The notes under the pieces: model-generated
Database searches by the model: none
The model's input: only the letters and a program-made list of their open reading frames with translations
Told to the model about the DNA's origin: nothing
Translations under genes and position numbers: made by a program
Part shown: in pieces, positions 1 to 7,642 of the stretch
How positions within the stretch are numbered: position 1 is the stretch's first letter
How the letters are laid out: every line of letters starts with the position of its first letter
Source: an uncultured Desulfuromonadales bacterium
Lineage (GTDB): Bacteria; Desulfobacterota; Desulfuromonadia; Desulfuromonadales; Geopsychrobacteraceae
Direction of reading: 5' to 3'
NCBI GenBank assembly: GCA_947259685.1
Contig: CAMYNC010000119.1
Span: 1 to 20,590, forward strand
DNA: 20,590 bases

Positions 1-1307
1 AGGCCGCCCGTAAGCTCCTCCCCATGACCGAACAGGGCCGGGTCGCGCTGATGTTTGGCCGGGAGGATATGGGCCTGCTGACATCGGAGCTCGATCATTG
101 CCACTGGTTTGTCACCATTCCCACCTGTGACGCCCTGCCGTCGATGAATCTGGCCCAGGCGGTCTCGCTGTGCCTTTATGAAACCGCCAAGCTGTTCGGC
201 GAGTCTCTTGGGAAAACGCCGGGGCGCAAGCGCCAGGCCAGCGGTAAGGTTCTCGAGGCGATGTTTTCCCACATGAGGCGGTCCCTGGTCGAAATCGAGT
301 TTCTCGATGGCAGTCAGCACAAATATCCGCAGTGTCAGCTGGTTTTCGATACCAGCACCCAGAACTGTTTCTCCTTTTGCACCTACTGCTTCCGCCACGC
401 CCAGGTGCGCGGCGATGAAGACATGTTTCTGCAGAAGGATATCGACCAGCTGCACCGCTACCTCAAGCAGCATCAGGAAGTGACCGATCTGCTGATCACC
501 GGCGGCGATGCCGGTTTTATGCCAGCCAACCGCTTCGAAGAGTACATCACCCCGATCATCGAGGATCCGGCGCTGAACCATATCCGCACTATCCGCCTCG
601 GCTCGCGTGCCCTGACTTTTCAGCCGGAGCTGGTGTTGACCGATAAGTACCAGCGGATGCTGGAACTGTTCGACCGGCTCTATGATAACGGCATCCAGAT
701 GGCCTGGATGGGACACTTTTCCACCCCGCGCGAGCTGCTCAATCCACGCACTTTAGCGGCGATCCGTCGTCTGAAGGCGCACAACGTGATGCTGCGCAGT
801 CAGAGCCCGATTATGAACCACATCAGCCTGTTTACCGATGTAAGCGGCAAGGTTGATGCGGATAAGTCGGCGCAGAACTGGATTGACCTGGCGAATATCC
901 TGGCGATGTTGGGGATCGGCTTCCACTCTATGTATGCAGCCAGGCCGACCGGTGAGCATCATTACTTTGCTGCGCCGTTGGCTGACATTGAGCGGATCTT
1001 CAGCAAAATCTATAACTCGCTCTCCTCGATCAACCGCCCGTCGCGGCATATCTCGATGACCATTTCCGCCGGTAAACTGGCGATTCTGGGCACCTCGGTG
1101 ATCGGTGGCAAGAGGTGTTTTGCCCTGCAGTTTACCGAGGCGCGCAACATGGAATGGATGAAGCGGGTGTTCCACGCCAAGTACGACGAGCAGAAGGATA
1201 AGATTGATCTGCTGCTCCCCTTCGATACTGAGAAGTATTTCTTCGCAGAGGAGCTGAAGGAGATCGAAGCAGGTTTGGCCGAAGCGCTGCGCAAGCGGCT
1301 GGCCTGA
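1..1307 (+). CDS. KamA-like radical SAM aminomutase fused to a C-terminal TrmJ/SpoU methyltransferase segment (5' partial)
   Basis: The frame is open at the left edge (first full codon at base 3), so the true start lies outside; the ATG at 24 sits inside a conserved domain. Residues are numbered from that ATG. Residues 7-47 carry SpoU/TrmJ motifs (FGRE at 11-14, IPT at 32-34, PSMNLAQAV at 39-47), and residues 72-95 resemble the TrmJ C-terminal helix. A radical SAM core follows: CX3CX2C at C115/C119/C122, an ITGGD stretch at 158-162, GHFSTPRE at 230-237 matching the THFNHPNE-type region of lysine 2,3-aminomutase, and a possible PLP lysine at K351. Such enzymes migrate an alpha-amino group to the beta carbon using SAM, an iron-sulfur cluster and PLP. 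The usual KamA N-terminal region of about 110 residues is replaced by the methyltransferase part. CoA-transferase genes follow after 38 bases. The substrate is unknown; family membership is good, and exact function is inference. Confidence 0.8.
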   Translation, partial: AARKLLPMTEQGRVALMFGREDMGLLTSELDHCHWFVTIPTCDALPSMNLAQAVSLCLYETAKLFGESLGKTPGRKRQASGKVLEAMFSHMRRSLVEIEFLDGSQHKYPQCQLVFDTSTQNCFSFCTYCFRHAQVRGDEDMFLQKDIDQLHRYLKQHQEVTDLLITGGDAGFMPANRFEEYITPIIEDPALNHIRTIRLGSRALTFQPELVLTDKYQRMLELFDRLYDNGIQMAWMGHFSTPRELLNPRTLAAIRRLKAHNVMLRSQSPIMNHISLFTDVSGKVDADKSAQNWIDLANILAMLGIGFHSMYAARPTGEHHYFAAPLADIERIFSKIYNSLSSINRPSRHISMTISAGKLAILGTSVIGGKRCFALQFTEARNMEWMKRVFHAKYDEQKDKIDLLLPFDTEKYFFAEELKEIEAGLAEALRKRLA

Positions 1308-1345
1308 GCTGGCGGACTGATGAATCGGTTTAGGGGGCAGCAAAG

Positions 1346-2056
1346 ATGATTGATAAGCGGATCGACTCACTTGTCGCTGCGGTGGCAGATGTCTTCGATG
1401 GCGCCACGGTGATGATCGGCGGTTTCGGCGAAGCCGGCAGCCCGATTGAACTGATTCATGCCCTGATCGATCAGGGCGCGAAGAATCTGACCGTGGTCAA
1501 CAACAACACCGGCAGCGGCCATGTCGGCCTGGCGGCGTTGATCGAAACCGGCCGGGTCGGAAAAATGATCTGTTCCTATCCACGCACCCTCGGCTCCAAG
1601 GTTTTCCCGGAGCTCTACCGAAGCGACAAAATTAAGCTGGAGCTGGTCCCCCAGGGGACTCTGGCAGAGCGGATCCGCGCCGGCGGCGCAGGTATCCCAG
1701 CTTTCTATACCGCCACCTCGGTGGGGACCCCCCTCGCCGAAGGGAAAGAGCTGCGTAACTTCGCCGGTCGTGATTATGTCATGGAGTACGGCCTCAAGGC
1801 CGACTTCGCCCTGATCAAGTGCCAGACGGCTGATCGTTACGGCAATCTGACCTACAACAAGACCGCCCGCAACTTTGCGCCGATCATGGCGATGGCGGCT
1901 GCGACGACGGTTGTGCAGACCGGCACCCTGGTTGAGGTCGGCACCATCGATCCGGAAGTGGTGATCACCCCGGGCATTTTTGTCGACCGGGTCATCACCA
2001 TCCCCGATCCCGCCCAGGAAGCGCAGTTGGTGGCCGAAGGGAGACGCTATCCGTGA
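1346..2056 (+). CDS. 3-oxoacid (3-oxoadipate-type) CoA-transferase subunit A
   Basis: A 236-residue family I CoA-transferase alpha subunit of full family length. The GGFG motif that shapes the CoA-binding loop is at residues 25-28 followed by EAGSP, and later stretches (VNNNTGSG, ELVPQGTLAERIRAGGAGI, KTARNFAPIMAMAA) match the PcaI/ScoA group. With subunit B it should transfer CoA from succinyl-CoA or acetyl-CoA to a 3-oxo acid in the cytoplasm. A G-rich stretch ending about 8 bases upstream can serve as ribosome binding site. The stop overlaps the GTG start of subunit B by four bases, which indicates translational coupling. Resemblance to PcaI is stronger than to acetoacetate-specific AtoD, but the acid used cannot be read from sequence; the neighbouring PcaF-like thiolase favours a longer or dicarboxylic 3-oxo acid. 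Confidence 0.92.
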   Translation: MIDKRIDSLVAAVADVFDGATVMIGGFGEAGSPIELIHALIDQGAKNLTVVNNNTGSGHVGLAALIETGRVGKMICSYPRTLGSKVFPELYRSDKIKLELVPQGTLAERIRAGGAGIPAFYTATSVGTPLAEGKELRNFAGRDYVMEYGLKADFALIKCQTADRYGNLTYNKTARNFAPIMAMAAATTVVQTGTLVEVGTIDPEVVITPGIFVDRVITIPDPAQEAQLVAEGRRYP

Positions 2057-2712
2057 CTGCTGCTGAACAACAGATCGGCTGGAGCCGCGAGCAGATGGCC
2101 CGGCGGACCGCCCTGGATATCCCTGATGGTGCCTATGTCAACCTGGGAATCGGCATCCCCGAGATGGTGGCGCAGCATGTTCCAGAAGGGCGGGAAGTGA
2201 TTTATCACACCGAAAACGGCTTGCTCGGCATGGGTCCCGCGCCCGCGGAAGGGGAGGTCGATCCCGAGCTGATCAACGCGGGGAAAAAAGCGGTTACGGC
2301 CATTCCCGGCGCGGCCTTTTTTCACCATGCCGACAGTTTCGCCATGATCCGCGGCCAGCATATCGATATATGCGTGCTGGGAGCGATGCAGGTTTCCGAA
2401 CAAGGGGACCTGGCCAACTGGTCGACCGGTGAGCCGGATGCCATCCCGGCAGTTGGCGGAGCTATGGATCTGGTGGCCGGGGTCAAGACCATCTACGTCA
2501 TTACTCAGCACTGTACCAAGGCCGGCGAACCGAAGCTGGTGTCATCCTGCACATATCCCTTGACCGGAAAAGCAGTGGTCAGCCGGATTTATACCGATCT
2601 GGCGGTACTCGATGTCACGGCCGAGGGGTTTAGGGTCGTCGAGCTGGCGCCGGGGATCGGATTCGATTATCTCCAGCAGCAAACCGGCGGCAAATTATTG
2701 CCGAAACGCTGA
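2053..2712 (+). CDS. 3-oxoacid (3-oxoadipate-type) CoA-transferase subunit B
   Basis: A 219-residue beta subunit starting at GTG 2053, which overlaps the stop of subunit A (GTGA). The catalytic glutamate, which forms the acyl-glutamyl anhydride and CoA-thioester intermediates, is E54 in the TENGLLGMG stretch. YVNLGIGIPE at 28-37 and the later LGAMQVSEQGDLANW and GGAMDLVAGVK stretches are typical of PcaJ/ScoB proteins. It forms the active heterotetramer or heterodimer with the upstream subunit. The next gene begins 13 bases after its stop, so all five genes of the operon are tightly spaced. No frame damage is seen. The family call is firm; substrate specificity is inferred from gene context only. 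Confidence 0.93.
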   Translation: MTAAEQQIGWSREQMARRTALDIPDGAYVNLGIGIPEMVAQHVPEGREVIYHTENGLLGMGPAPAEGEVDPELINAGKKAVTAIPGAAFFHHADSFAMIRGQHIDICVLGAMQVSEQGDLANWSTGEPDAIPAVGGAMDLVAGVKTIYVITQHCTKAGEPKLVSSCTYPLTGKAVVSRIYTDLAVLDVTAEGFRVVELAPGIGFDYLQQQTGGKLLPKR

Positions 2713-2725
2713 AGAAAGGGGGCGG

Positions 2726-4066
2726 ATGCCAACCAAGGGCACGCCAAAACAGACCGCTCAGTCAGCTAGTGCACAGCTCTACCGGCGGGCCTGCCAGGTG
2801 ATGCCCGGCGGAGTCAGCCGGAATACTGTCCTCCGTACTCCCCACCCCATCTATGCCGAGCGGGGCGCAGGCTGTTATGTAACCGATATCGAAGGGGTGA
2901 GGCGGATCGATTTTGCCAACAACATGGCCTCGTTGATTCATGGCCACGCTCATCCCCGGATCGTGGAGGCGGTTTCTGAGCAGTTGCGGCGGGGGACAGC
3001 GTTCACCCTGGCGACCGAGGCCGAGCTGCTTTACGCCGAATATCTGTGTCAGCGAGTTGCCGGTTTCGAAAAAATCCGTTTCGTCAATTCCGGCACCGAA
3101 GCGGTGATGAGCTGCCTGAAGGCGGCCCGAGCTTACACCGGTCGGCCGAAAATCGCTAAGGTCGAGGGCGCTTATCATGGGCTCTACGACTACGCCGAAG
3201 TCAGTCAGACCGCCAGTCCGGCAACCTGGGGTGATGCGGACAATCCCGCCAGTGTCCCGGTCGCCCACGGCACCCCGCTCTCCGCCTTAAGTGATGTGGT
3301 GATTATCCCCTTTAACGATCCAGAGCGGGCCATCGCGATTCTCGATCGACATGCCGAGCAGTTGGCCTGTGTCCTGCTCGACCCGCTGCCCCACCGGGTC
3401 GGCCTGGTTCCCGCAACCGCCGATTTTGTCCAGGCGCTCTCCCGCTGGACCCGAAAACATGGCACACTGCTGGTGTTTGATGAGGTGATTAGCTTCCGTT
3501 GCAGCTATGCTGGCGCGCAGCAGTGGTATGATGTCCGTCCCGACCTGACCGCACTGGGTAAGATGATCGGCGGTGGTTTCCCGGTCGGGGCGCTGGCAGG
3601 AAAAGCAGCGGTGATGGAGGTCATGAACCCGCTGGCGGACCGATTGCTTTTTCCCCATTCCGGAACCTTTTCCGCCAACCCGATAACCATGGTCGCCGGC
3701 CGCGTCGCCATGGAGCTGTTCGACCAGACCGCGGTGGAGAGGCTCAACCGGTTGACCGATCGACTTCGTGCGCGGCTTACCGAAGCGATCCAGAGCGCCG
3801 GGATCACCGCCTGCGTCAGCGGCGCTGGTTCGATGTTTCGGGTGCATATGAAAGCGGCCGTACCGACCAACTATCGCGAGACATTTGTCAGTGAAGCAGA
3901 AGCCCAACAGCTCAAGCTGCTACTGGATCATCTCTTTGACCATGGGATCATGATGATCAATACCTGCTCCGGCGCTCTCTCAACCCCGATGAGCGAAACA
4001 GAGATCGATATCCTCGGTGAGGTGATGTTGAGCGGATTCCGTAAGCTTAAAAAGTTGCCAAAATAA
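2726..4066 (+). CDS. Class III PLP aminotransferase, GSAM-like; candidate beta-amino acid transaminase
   Basis: The chosen start is ATG 2726, preceded by AAAGGGGGCGG; the frame is open further upstream inside the CoA-transferase gene, but that extension looks like readthrough of another frame. The 446 residues show a class III fold: NSGTEA at 121-126 for phosphate binding, GAYHG at 148-152, the FDEV aspartate D252 that pairs with the PLP ring nitrogen, Schiff-base lysine K279 in LGKMIGGG, and HSGTFSANP at 311-319. Annotation pipelines would call it glutamate-1-semialdehyde aminomutase. Heme genes are absent here, and the neighbours make a transaminase more likely. PGGVSRNTVLR near residue 27 resembles the region holding the carboxylate-binding arginine in characterised beta-phenylalanine transaminases (alignment by eye). 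Proposed role: beta-amino acid to 3-oxo acid, feeding the CoA-transferase. Fold certain, reaction inferred. Confidence 0.85.
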   Translation: MPTKGTPKQTAQSASAQLYRRACQVMPGGVSRNTVLRTPHPIYAERGAGCYVTDIEGVRRIDFANNMASLIHGHAHPRIVEAVSEQLRRGTAFTLATEAELLYAEYLCQRVAGFEKIRFVNSGTEAVMSCLKAARAYTGRPKIAKVEGAYHGLYDYAEVSQTASPATWGDADNPASVPVAHGTPLSALSDVVIIPFNDPERAIAILDRHAEQLACVLLDPLPHRVGLVPATADFVQALSRWTRKHGTLLVFDEVISFRCSYAGAQQWYDVRPDLTALGKMIGGGFPVGALAGKAAVMEVMNPLADRLLFPHSGTFSANPITMVAGRVAMELFDQTAVERLNRLTDRLRARLTEAIQSAGITACVSGAGSMFRVHMKAAVPTNYRETFVSEAEAQQLKLLLDHLFDHGIMMINTCSGALSTPMSETEIDILGEVMLSGFRKLKKLPK

Positions 4067-4080
4067 GTGAGGTGTAAGCC

Positions 4081-5280
4081 ATGAATGAAGTGTTTATCTG
4101 CGATGCGATCCGCACGCCGATCGGTCGTTACGCTGGTGCCCTCTCCACAGTGCGCCCGGACGATCTGGCAGCTGTTCCGCTTAGGGCGCTGCTGGAGCGC
4201 AACCCGCAGGTCGATTGGTCTGCGGTGGATGACGTTGTCCTCGGTTGTGCCAATCAGGCTGGGGAAGATAACCGCAATGTGGCGCGCATGGCGTTGCTGC
4301 TGGCGGGCTTAGCGGAAACCGTTCCGGGGAGCACGATCAATCGGCTGTGCGGCTCCGGCATGAATGCGGTTGGCAGTGCCGCCCAGGCGATCAAGGCGGG
4401 AGATGCCGAGCTGATGATCGCCGGTGGGGTCGAGAGCATGTCCCGCGCTCCCTTTGTGATGGGCAAGGCGACCGCGGCCTTCTCGCGTGCCGCCGAGCTC
4501 TTTGACACCACCATCGGTTGGCGTTTTATCAATCCACGCCTGCAGACGCTTTATGGTGCTGATTCGATGCCGGAAACCGCCGAAAACCTGGTTCGTGAAC
4601 ATGCCATCAGCCGGGAGGATCAGGATCGTTTCGCGCTCTGGAGCCAGCAGAAAGCTGCTGCCGCTCAGCAGGACGGCCGTCTTGCTGAGGAGATCGTGGC
4701 GGTCAGTGTGCCCCAGCGCAAAGGGAAACCGCTGAGCGTCGAGCGGGATGAGCACCCACGCGCCACCTCACTGGAGACACTGGCCCAGCTCAAACCGATG
4801 TTTGTCGAAGGGACCATCACCGCCGGCAACGCTTCCGGGGTCAATGATGGTGCGGCGGCTCTGCTGCTTGCTAGCGAACAGGCTGCTGTTCGCCATGGCT
4901 TGACTCCCAGGGCGCGTGTTTTGGGCATGGCCGCTGCCGGGGTGCCGCCGCGGATTATGGGGATCGGCCCGGTGCCGGCAACCAACAAACTGCTCGGGCG
5001 GTTGGGGCTGACCCTGAATGATTTCGACCTCCTGGAATTCAACGAAGCTTTTGCTGCCCAGTCCTTGGCCTGCACCGGGCAGCTCGGCTTGGCCGATGAC
5101 GACCCGCGGATCAATCCGCAGGGCGGGGCGATTGCCCTGGGGCATCCGCTGGGGATGAGTGGTGCCCGCCTGGTGACAACTGCCGTTCATCAACTCCAGC
5201 GTAGCGGCGGCAAGCGTGCGCTCTGTGCCATGTGTGTCGGAGTCGGGCAGGGGATCGCTCTGGTGCTTGAACGGGTATAG
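4081..5280 (+). CDS. Thiolase, 3-oxoadipyl-CoA / acetyl-CoA C-acyltransferase (PcaF-like)
   Basis: A complete 399-residue degradative thiolase with all catalytic parts: nucleophile C90 in [18 protein letters not shown] at 321-327, H355 in [11 protein letters not shown], and the second cysteine C385 in CVGVGQG. The segment around residues 190-240 ([34 protein letters not shown]) is characteristic of 3-oxoadipyl-CoA thiolases rather than short acetoacetyl-CoA thiolases. It cleaves a 3-oxoacyl-CoA with free CoA to acetyl-CoA plus an acyl-CoA shorter by two carbons. A GAGGTG site lies about 8 bases before ATG 4081, and it follows the aminotransferase by 14 bases. It is the last gene of the operon; only 86 bases separate it from the convergent HD-GYP gene, and I see no clear terminator hairpin there. 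Confidence 0.92.
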   Translation: MNEVFICDAIRTPIGRYAGALSTVRPDDLAAVPLRALLERNPQVDWSAVDDVVLGCANQAGEDNRNVARMALLLAGLAETVPGSTINRLCGSGMNAVGSAAQAIKAGDAELMIAGGVESMSRAPFVMGKATAAFSRAAELFDTTIGWRFINPRLQTLYGADSMPETAENLVREHAISREDQDRFALWSQQKAAAAQQDGRLAEEIVAVSVPQRKGKPLSVERDEHPRATSLETLAQLKPMFVEGTITAGNASGVNDGAAALLLASEQAAVRHGLTPRARVLGMAAAGVPPRIMGIGPVPATNKLLGRLGLTLNDFDLLEFNEAFAAQSLACTGQLGLADDDPRINPQGGAIALGHPLGMSGARLVTTAVHQLQRSGGKRALCAMCVGVGQGIALVLERV

Positions 5281-5366
5281 ATCGGACTGCAGCGGTTGCC
5301 GCCGCTCTTCCAGGCTCGTGCGGTACGCTGTGAACTGACCCCCCCCTGCTGAAGTTTGACTGCTCC

Positions 5367-6401
5367 TTAGATCGCCTGGTCGAAAAGCTCCGAAAATCTG
5401 CGGTGGTTCTGAACAAAAAGGTCGAAGAGCTGCGGGTCGAATTGATCCGGCGAGGTTCGACCATCCCCCTCGGTCATGATCCGGATGACTTTTTCGTGGC
5501 TGAGCGGCTCCTTGTAGGGGCGTTCGCTGCGCAAGGCATCATATTGATCGCCAATGCTCATGATACGGGCGGCCAGCGGGACCTCCTCCCCCTTCAGGCC
5601 ATCCGGGTAGCCGGTTCCATTCCAGTATTCATGATGTGAGGCGGCGATATCTTTGGCCATCTCTAAATAGGGAGAGGTGGAACCGCTGAGAATCCGGGCT
5701 CCGGTTGCCGGGTGCATCCGCATGATTTCCCATTCTGCTTCGTTGAGTGGGCCGGGCTTTAAGAGGATGGCATCGGGAATCGATATTTTTCCGATATCGT
5801 GCATCGGTGCGGCGATATAGATGATTTTTGCGTACGCTTCTCCCATCCCCAGCAGCAGGGACAGTTCCTTGCTGTAGCTGCTGATCCGCTGAATGTGGTT
5901 GCCGGTGTTTTTATCCTTGTATTCTGCCGCCATGGTCAGCCGGTTCACGGTGTCGATATAGCCTTCGGTCAGCTGGCGGGTGCGTTCGGAGACCAGCTCC
6001 TCCAGGTGGTCCCGATAGAGCTTAAGCTCCATATGGTTTCTTACCCGGGAGCGTACGGTTACAGGGTTGAAGGGTTTGGTGATATAGTCGACAGCCCCCA
6101 ACTCAAGCCCTCTGCGCTCATCACCATCATCGATCATCCCGGTGACAAACAGGATCGGAATGTTGCGGGTTCTGGGGTGATCTTTGAGGATTTTACAGAC
6201 CTCGAAGCCAGTCATTTTCGGCATCTGAATGTCGAGCAGAATCATGTCCGGAGGGGATTCGCCAACCGCTATTTCGATCGCTGAGGGGCCATCGGAGGCG
6301 CTGAGAATCCGGTAGTCTTCTTCCAGAAAGGCCTCGAGCAAAGATATATTGGTGGCGGCATCATCAACAATCAGGATGCTTTTGTTCTGCTTAGGTGGCA
6401 T
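5367..6401 (-). CDS. Response regulator with HD-GYP cyclic-di-GMP phosphodiesterase output
   Basis: 344 residues, complete. The receiver domain (about 8-125) has the acidic pair D14/D15, phosphoacceptor D57 in LLDIQMP, T87 and K109. A short coiled linker (about 125-150) leads to an HD-GYP domain with the metal-binding HDIGK at 201-205, HHE at 256-258 and the family signature NGTGYP at 261-266. Proteins of this RpfG-like layout hydrolyse cyclic di-GMP when phosphorylated by a partner kinase. No histidine kinase gene is next to it, so the partner is elsewhere. The minus-strand start is preceded by GGAG at a good distance. It is convergent with the thiolase and divergent from the thioesterase, so it is probably a stand-alone transcript. 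All catalytic residues are present, so I expect an active enzyme. Confidence 0.95.
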   Translation of the reverse strand: MPPKQNKSILIVDDAATNISLLEAFLEEDYRILSASDGPSAIEIAVGESPPDMILLDIQMPKMTGFEVCKILKDHPRTRNIPILFVTGMIDDGDERRGLELGAVDYITKPFNPVTVRSRVRNHMELKLYRDHLEELVSERTRQLTEGYIDTVNRLTMAAEYKDKNTGNHIQRISSYSKELSLLLGMGEAYAKIIYIAAPMHDIGKISIPDAILLKPGPLNEAEWEIMRMHPATGARILSGSTSPYLEMAKDIAASHHEYWNGTGYPDGLKGEEVPLAARIMSIGDQYDALRSERPYKEPLSHEKVIRIMTEGDGRTSPDQFDPQLFDLFVQNHRRFSELFDQAI

Positions 6402-6682
6402 ACAAATCTCCAGCAGCTACAGTTAACTCTGGTGGAAAAGTTTAACAAAAATCTTTCAAAGAGCTTTAAAGTTCAACAATGAGAAAATGCGCAACCAGGC
6501 AAACAGTCGTCGCTAATGCCGATCGATAGCCCGACGCGTCTCCTTGCCGCCGGGTGTGCAGGTGGTGCTGGCACCGGCAGATTCGTTTCCGGAAGCAGTG
6601 AAGAAGATAAGGGATTTGAAGGAACTGTGATCTGTGTAGATGCGACCGCTATGGGTCCCGAGCACTTTAGAGGATAACTGTT
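6402..6682. other. Divergent intergenic region with possible gene remnant
   Basis: This gap separates the divergent HD-GYP and thioesterase genes. Its left 80 bases are AT-rich and should hold the HD-GYP promoter, though I cannot assign clear boxes. From about 6541 to the stop at 6628-6630 (+) there is an open stretch reading VQVVLAPADSFPEAVKKIRD and ending LKEL; it looks like the tail of a lost protein, of a family I do not recognise. The thioesterase start is preceded by AGAGGAT. Confidence 0.35.
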
Positions 6683-7537
6683 ATGAAAGATCTTGTGCAG
6701 GATTTACTCAAGCATTTGAGCCTTGAGCGTCTCGAAGAAAACCTTTATCGCGGTGAGAGCCGGGATATAGGCAGCCCCAATGTTTACGGCGGTCAAGTTC
6801 TCGGTCAGGCCCTGTTTGCGGCCAGCCAGACCGTTGCAGACCGTGAGGTTCATTCGCTGCACGCGTATTTTCTTCGACCTGGCGATAAGACGGCACCTGT
6901 GGTGTATGAGGTGGATCGGATTCGTGACGGCAAAAGTTATACGACCCGAAGAATTGTCGCGATCCAGCGCGGTAAGCCGATCTTCAACATGTCGGCGTCC
7001 TTCAAAATCAGCGAAGAGGGGATTGAACATCAATGCGCGATGCCCGAGGTGCCAGGTCCAGAAGGATTGCCGAATCTGACTCAACTTGGCAGGTCGGCCC
7101 TGGCAGAGATCCCCGATAAATTAGAGCGGTTTTTAAAGTGGCAACGACCCATCGAGTTTCGCCCCGTCCAGCCGACCGATCTACTGCATCCCGAACCAGG
7201 TCCCCCCTGTCGGGATATCTGGATCCGGGCCGATGGCGCTTTGCCGGACGATCCGGCTATGCACAAGGTTTTGTTGGCTTACGCGTCCGATTATTCTCTG
7301 CTCGCCACGGCCCTGTTGCCGCATGGCTTGACCTTTTCTCAGGGCACAATCCGGGCCGCAAGCCTTGATCACGCCATGTGGTTTCATCGCGACTTCCGCC
7401 TGGACGACTGGTTGCTCTACTCGATGGACAGCCCAAGCACCTCCCATGGCCGGGGTTTCAGCCGGGGCAATCTCTTTACACGCGAGGGGAGACTGGTGGC
7501 ATCCGTGGCTCAGGAGGGGATGATTCGTAAGGTCTGA
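6683..7537 (+). CDS. tesB: Acyl-CoA thioesterase II
   Basis: A complete 284-residue double-hotdog thioesterase of the TesB family, hydrolysing medium and long acyl-CoA to free acid and CoA in the cytoplasm. NVYGGQVLGQAL (33-44) and HSLHAYFLRPGD (57-68) belong to the first hotdog; LAYASDYSLL, SLDHAMWFHR and VAQEGMIR belong to the second. The catalytic triad of E. coli TesB (Asp204, Thr228, Gln278) corresponds to D203, S227 and Q277; the Thr-to-Ser change keeps a hydroxyl. AGAGGAT lies about 10 bases before the ATG. It is transcribed away from the HD-GYP gene, with no obvious operon partner downstream, where an accessory region begins. It is not visibly part of the upstream CoA operon. Confidence 0.93.
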   Translation: MKDLVQDLLKHLSLERLEENLYRGESRDIGSPNVYGGQVLGQALFAASQTVADREVHSLHAYFLRPGDKTAPVVYEVDRIRDGKSYTTRRIVAIQRGKPIFNMSASFKISEEGIEHQCAMPEVPGPEGLPNLTQLGRSALAEIPDKLERFLKWQRPIEFRPVQPTDLLHPEPGPPCRDIWIRADGALPDDPAMHKVLLAYASDYSLLATALLPHGLTFSQGTIRAASLDHAMWFHRDFRLDDWLLYSMDSPSTSHGRGFSRGNLFTREGRLVASVAQEGMIRKV

Positions 7538-7584
7538 TACTTTCAACCTCAGGCATAGAATTAGGATGTCTTCTCTTGTTCTTT

Positions 7585-7601
7585 ATCACGCTTGCCGTGA
7601 T
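7585..7601. promoter_or_regulatory. Operator-like inverted repeat for the toxin-antitoxin operon
   Basis: ATCACG-CTTGC-CGTGAT is a perfect 6-bp inverted repeat with a 5-base spacer. It overlaps the proposed -35 box and lies about 42 bases before the start of the HTH antitoxin, the expected place for autorepression. Seen directly; binding is inferred. Confidence 0.6.
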
Positions 7602-7620
7602 GCTTTGCTGGTGGTATGAT
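7592..7620 (+). promoter_or_regulatory. Sigma-70-type promoter of the toxin-antitoxin operon
   Basis: TTGCCG (7592-7597) and TATGAT (7615-7620) are separated by 17 bases and lie 23 bases before the chosen antitoxin start. Both boxes are close to consensus, and the -35 box falls within the inverted repeat at 7585-7601. Confidence 0.6.
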
Positions 7621-7642
7621 GCGTGTGAATGGAGGTGCGCCC

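Noticed and set aside
753..1370. 205-residue minus-strand ORF across the aminomutase gene
   Set aside because: It lies opposite a conserved coding frame with radical SAM motifs, and its composition (rich in Arg, Gln and His) is that of a reverse reading.
2612..2725. Upstream extension of the aminotransferase start
   Set aside because: It overlaps the conserved end of CoA-transferase B, and ATG 2726 has a good ribosome site.
3287..3907. 206-residue minus-strand ORF inside the aminotransferase gene
   Set aside because: Shadow of the plus-strand frame that contains all PLP motifs.
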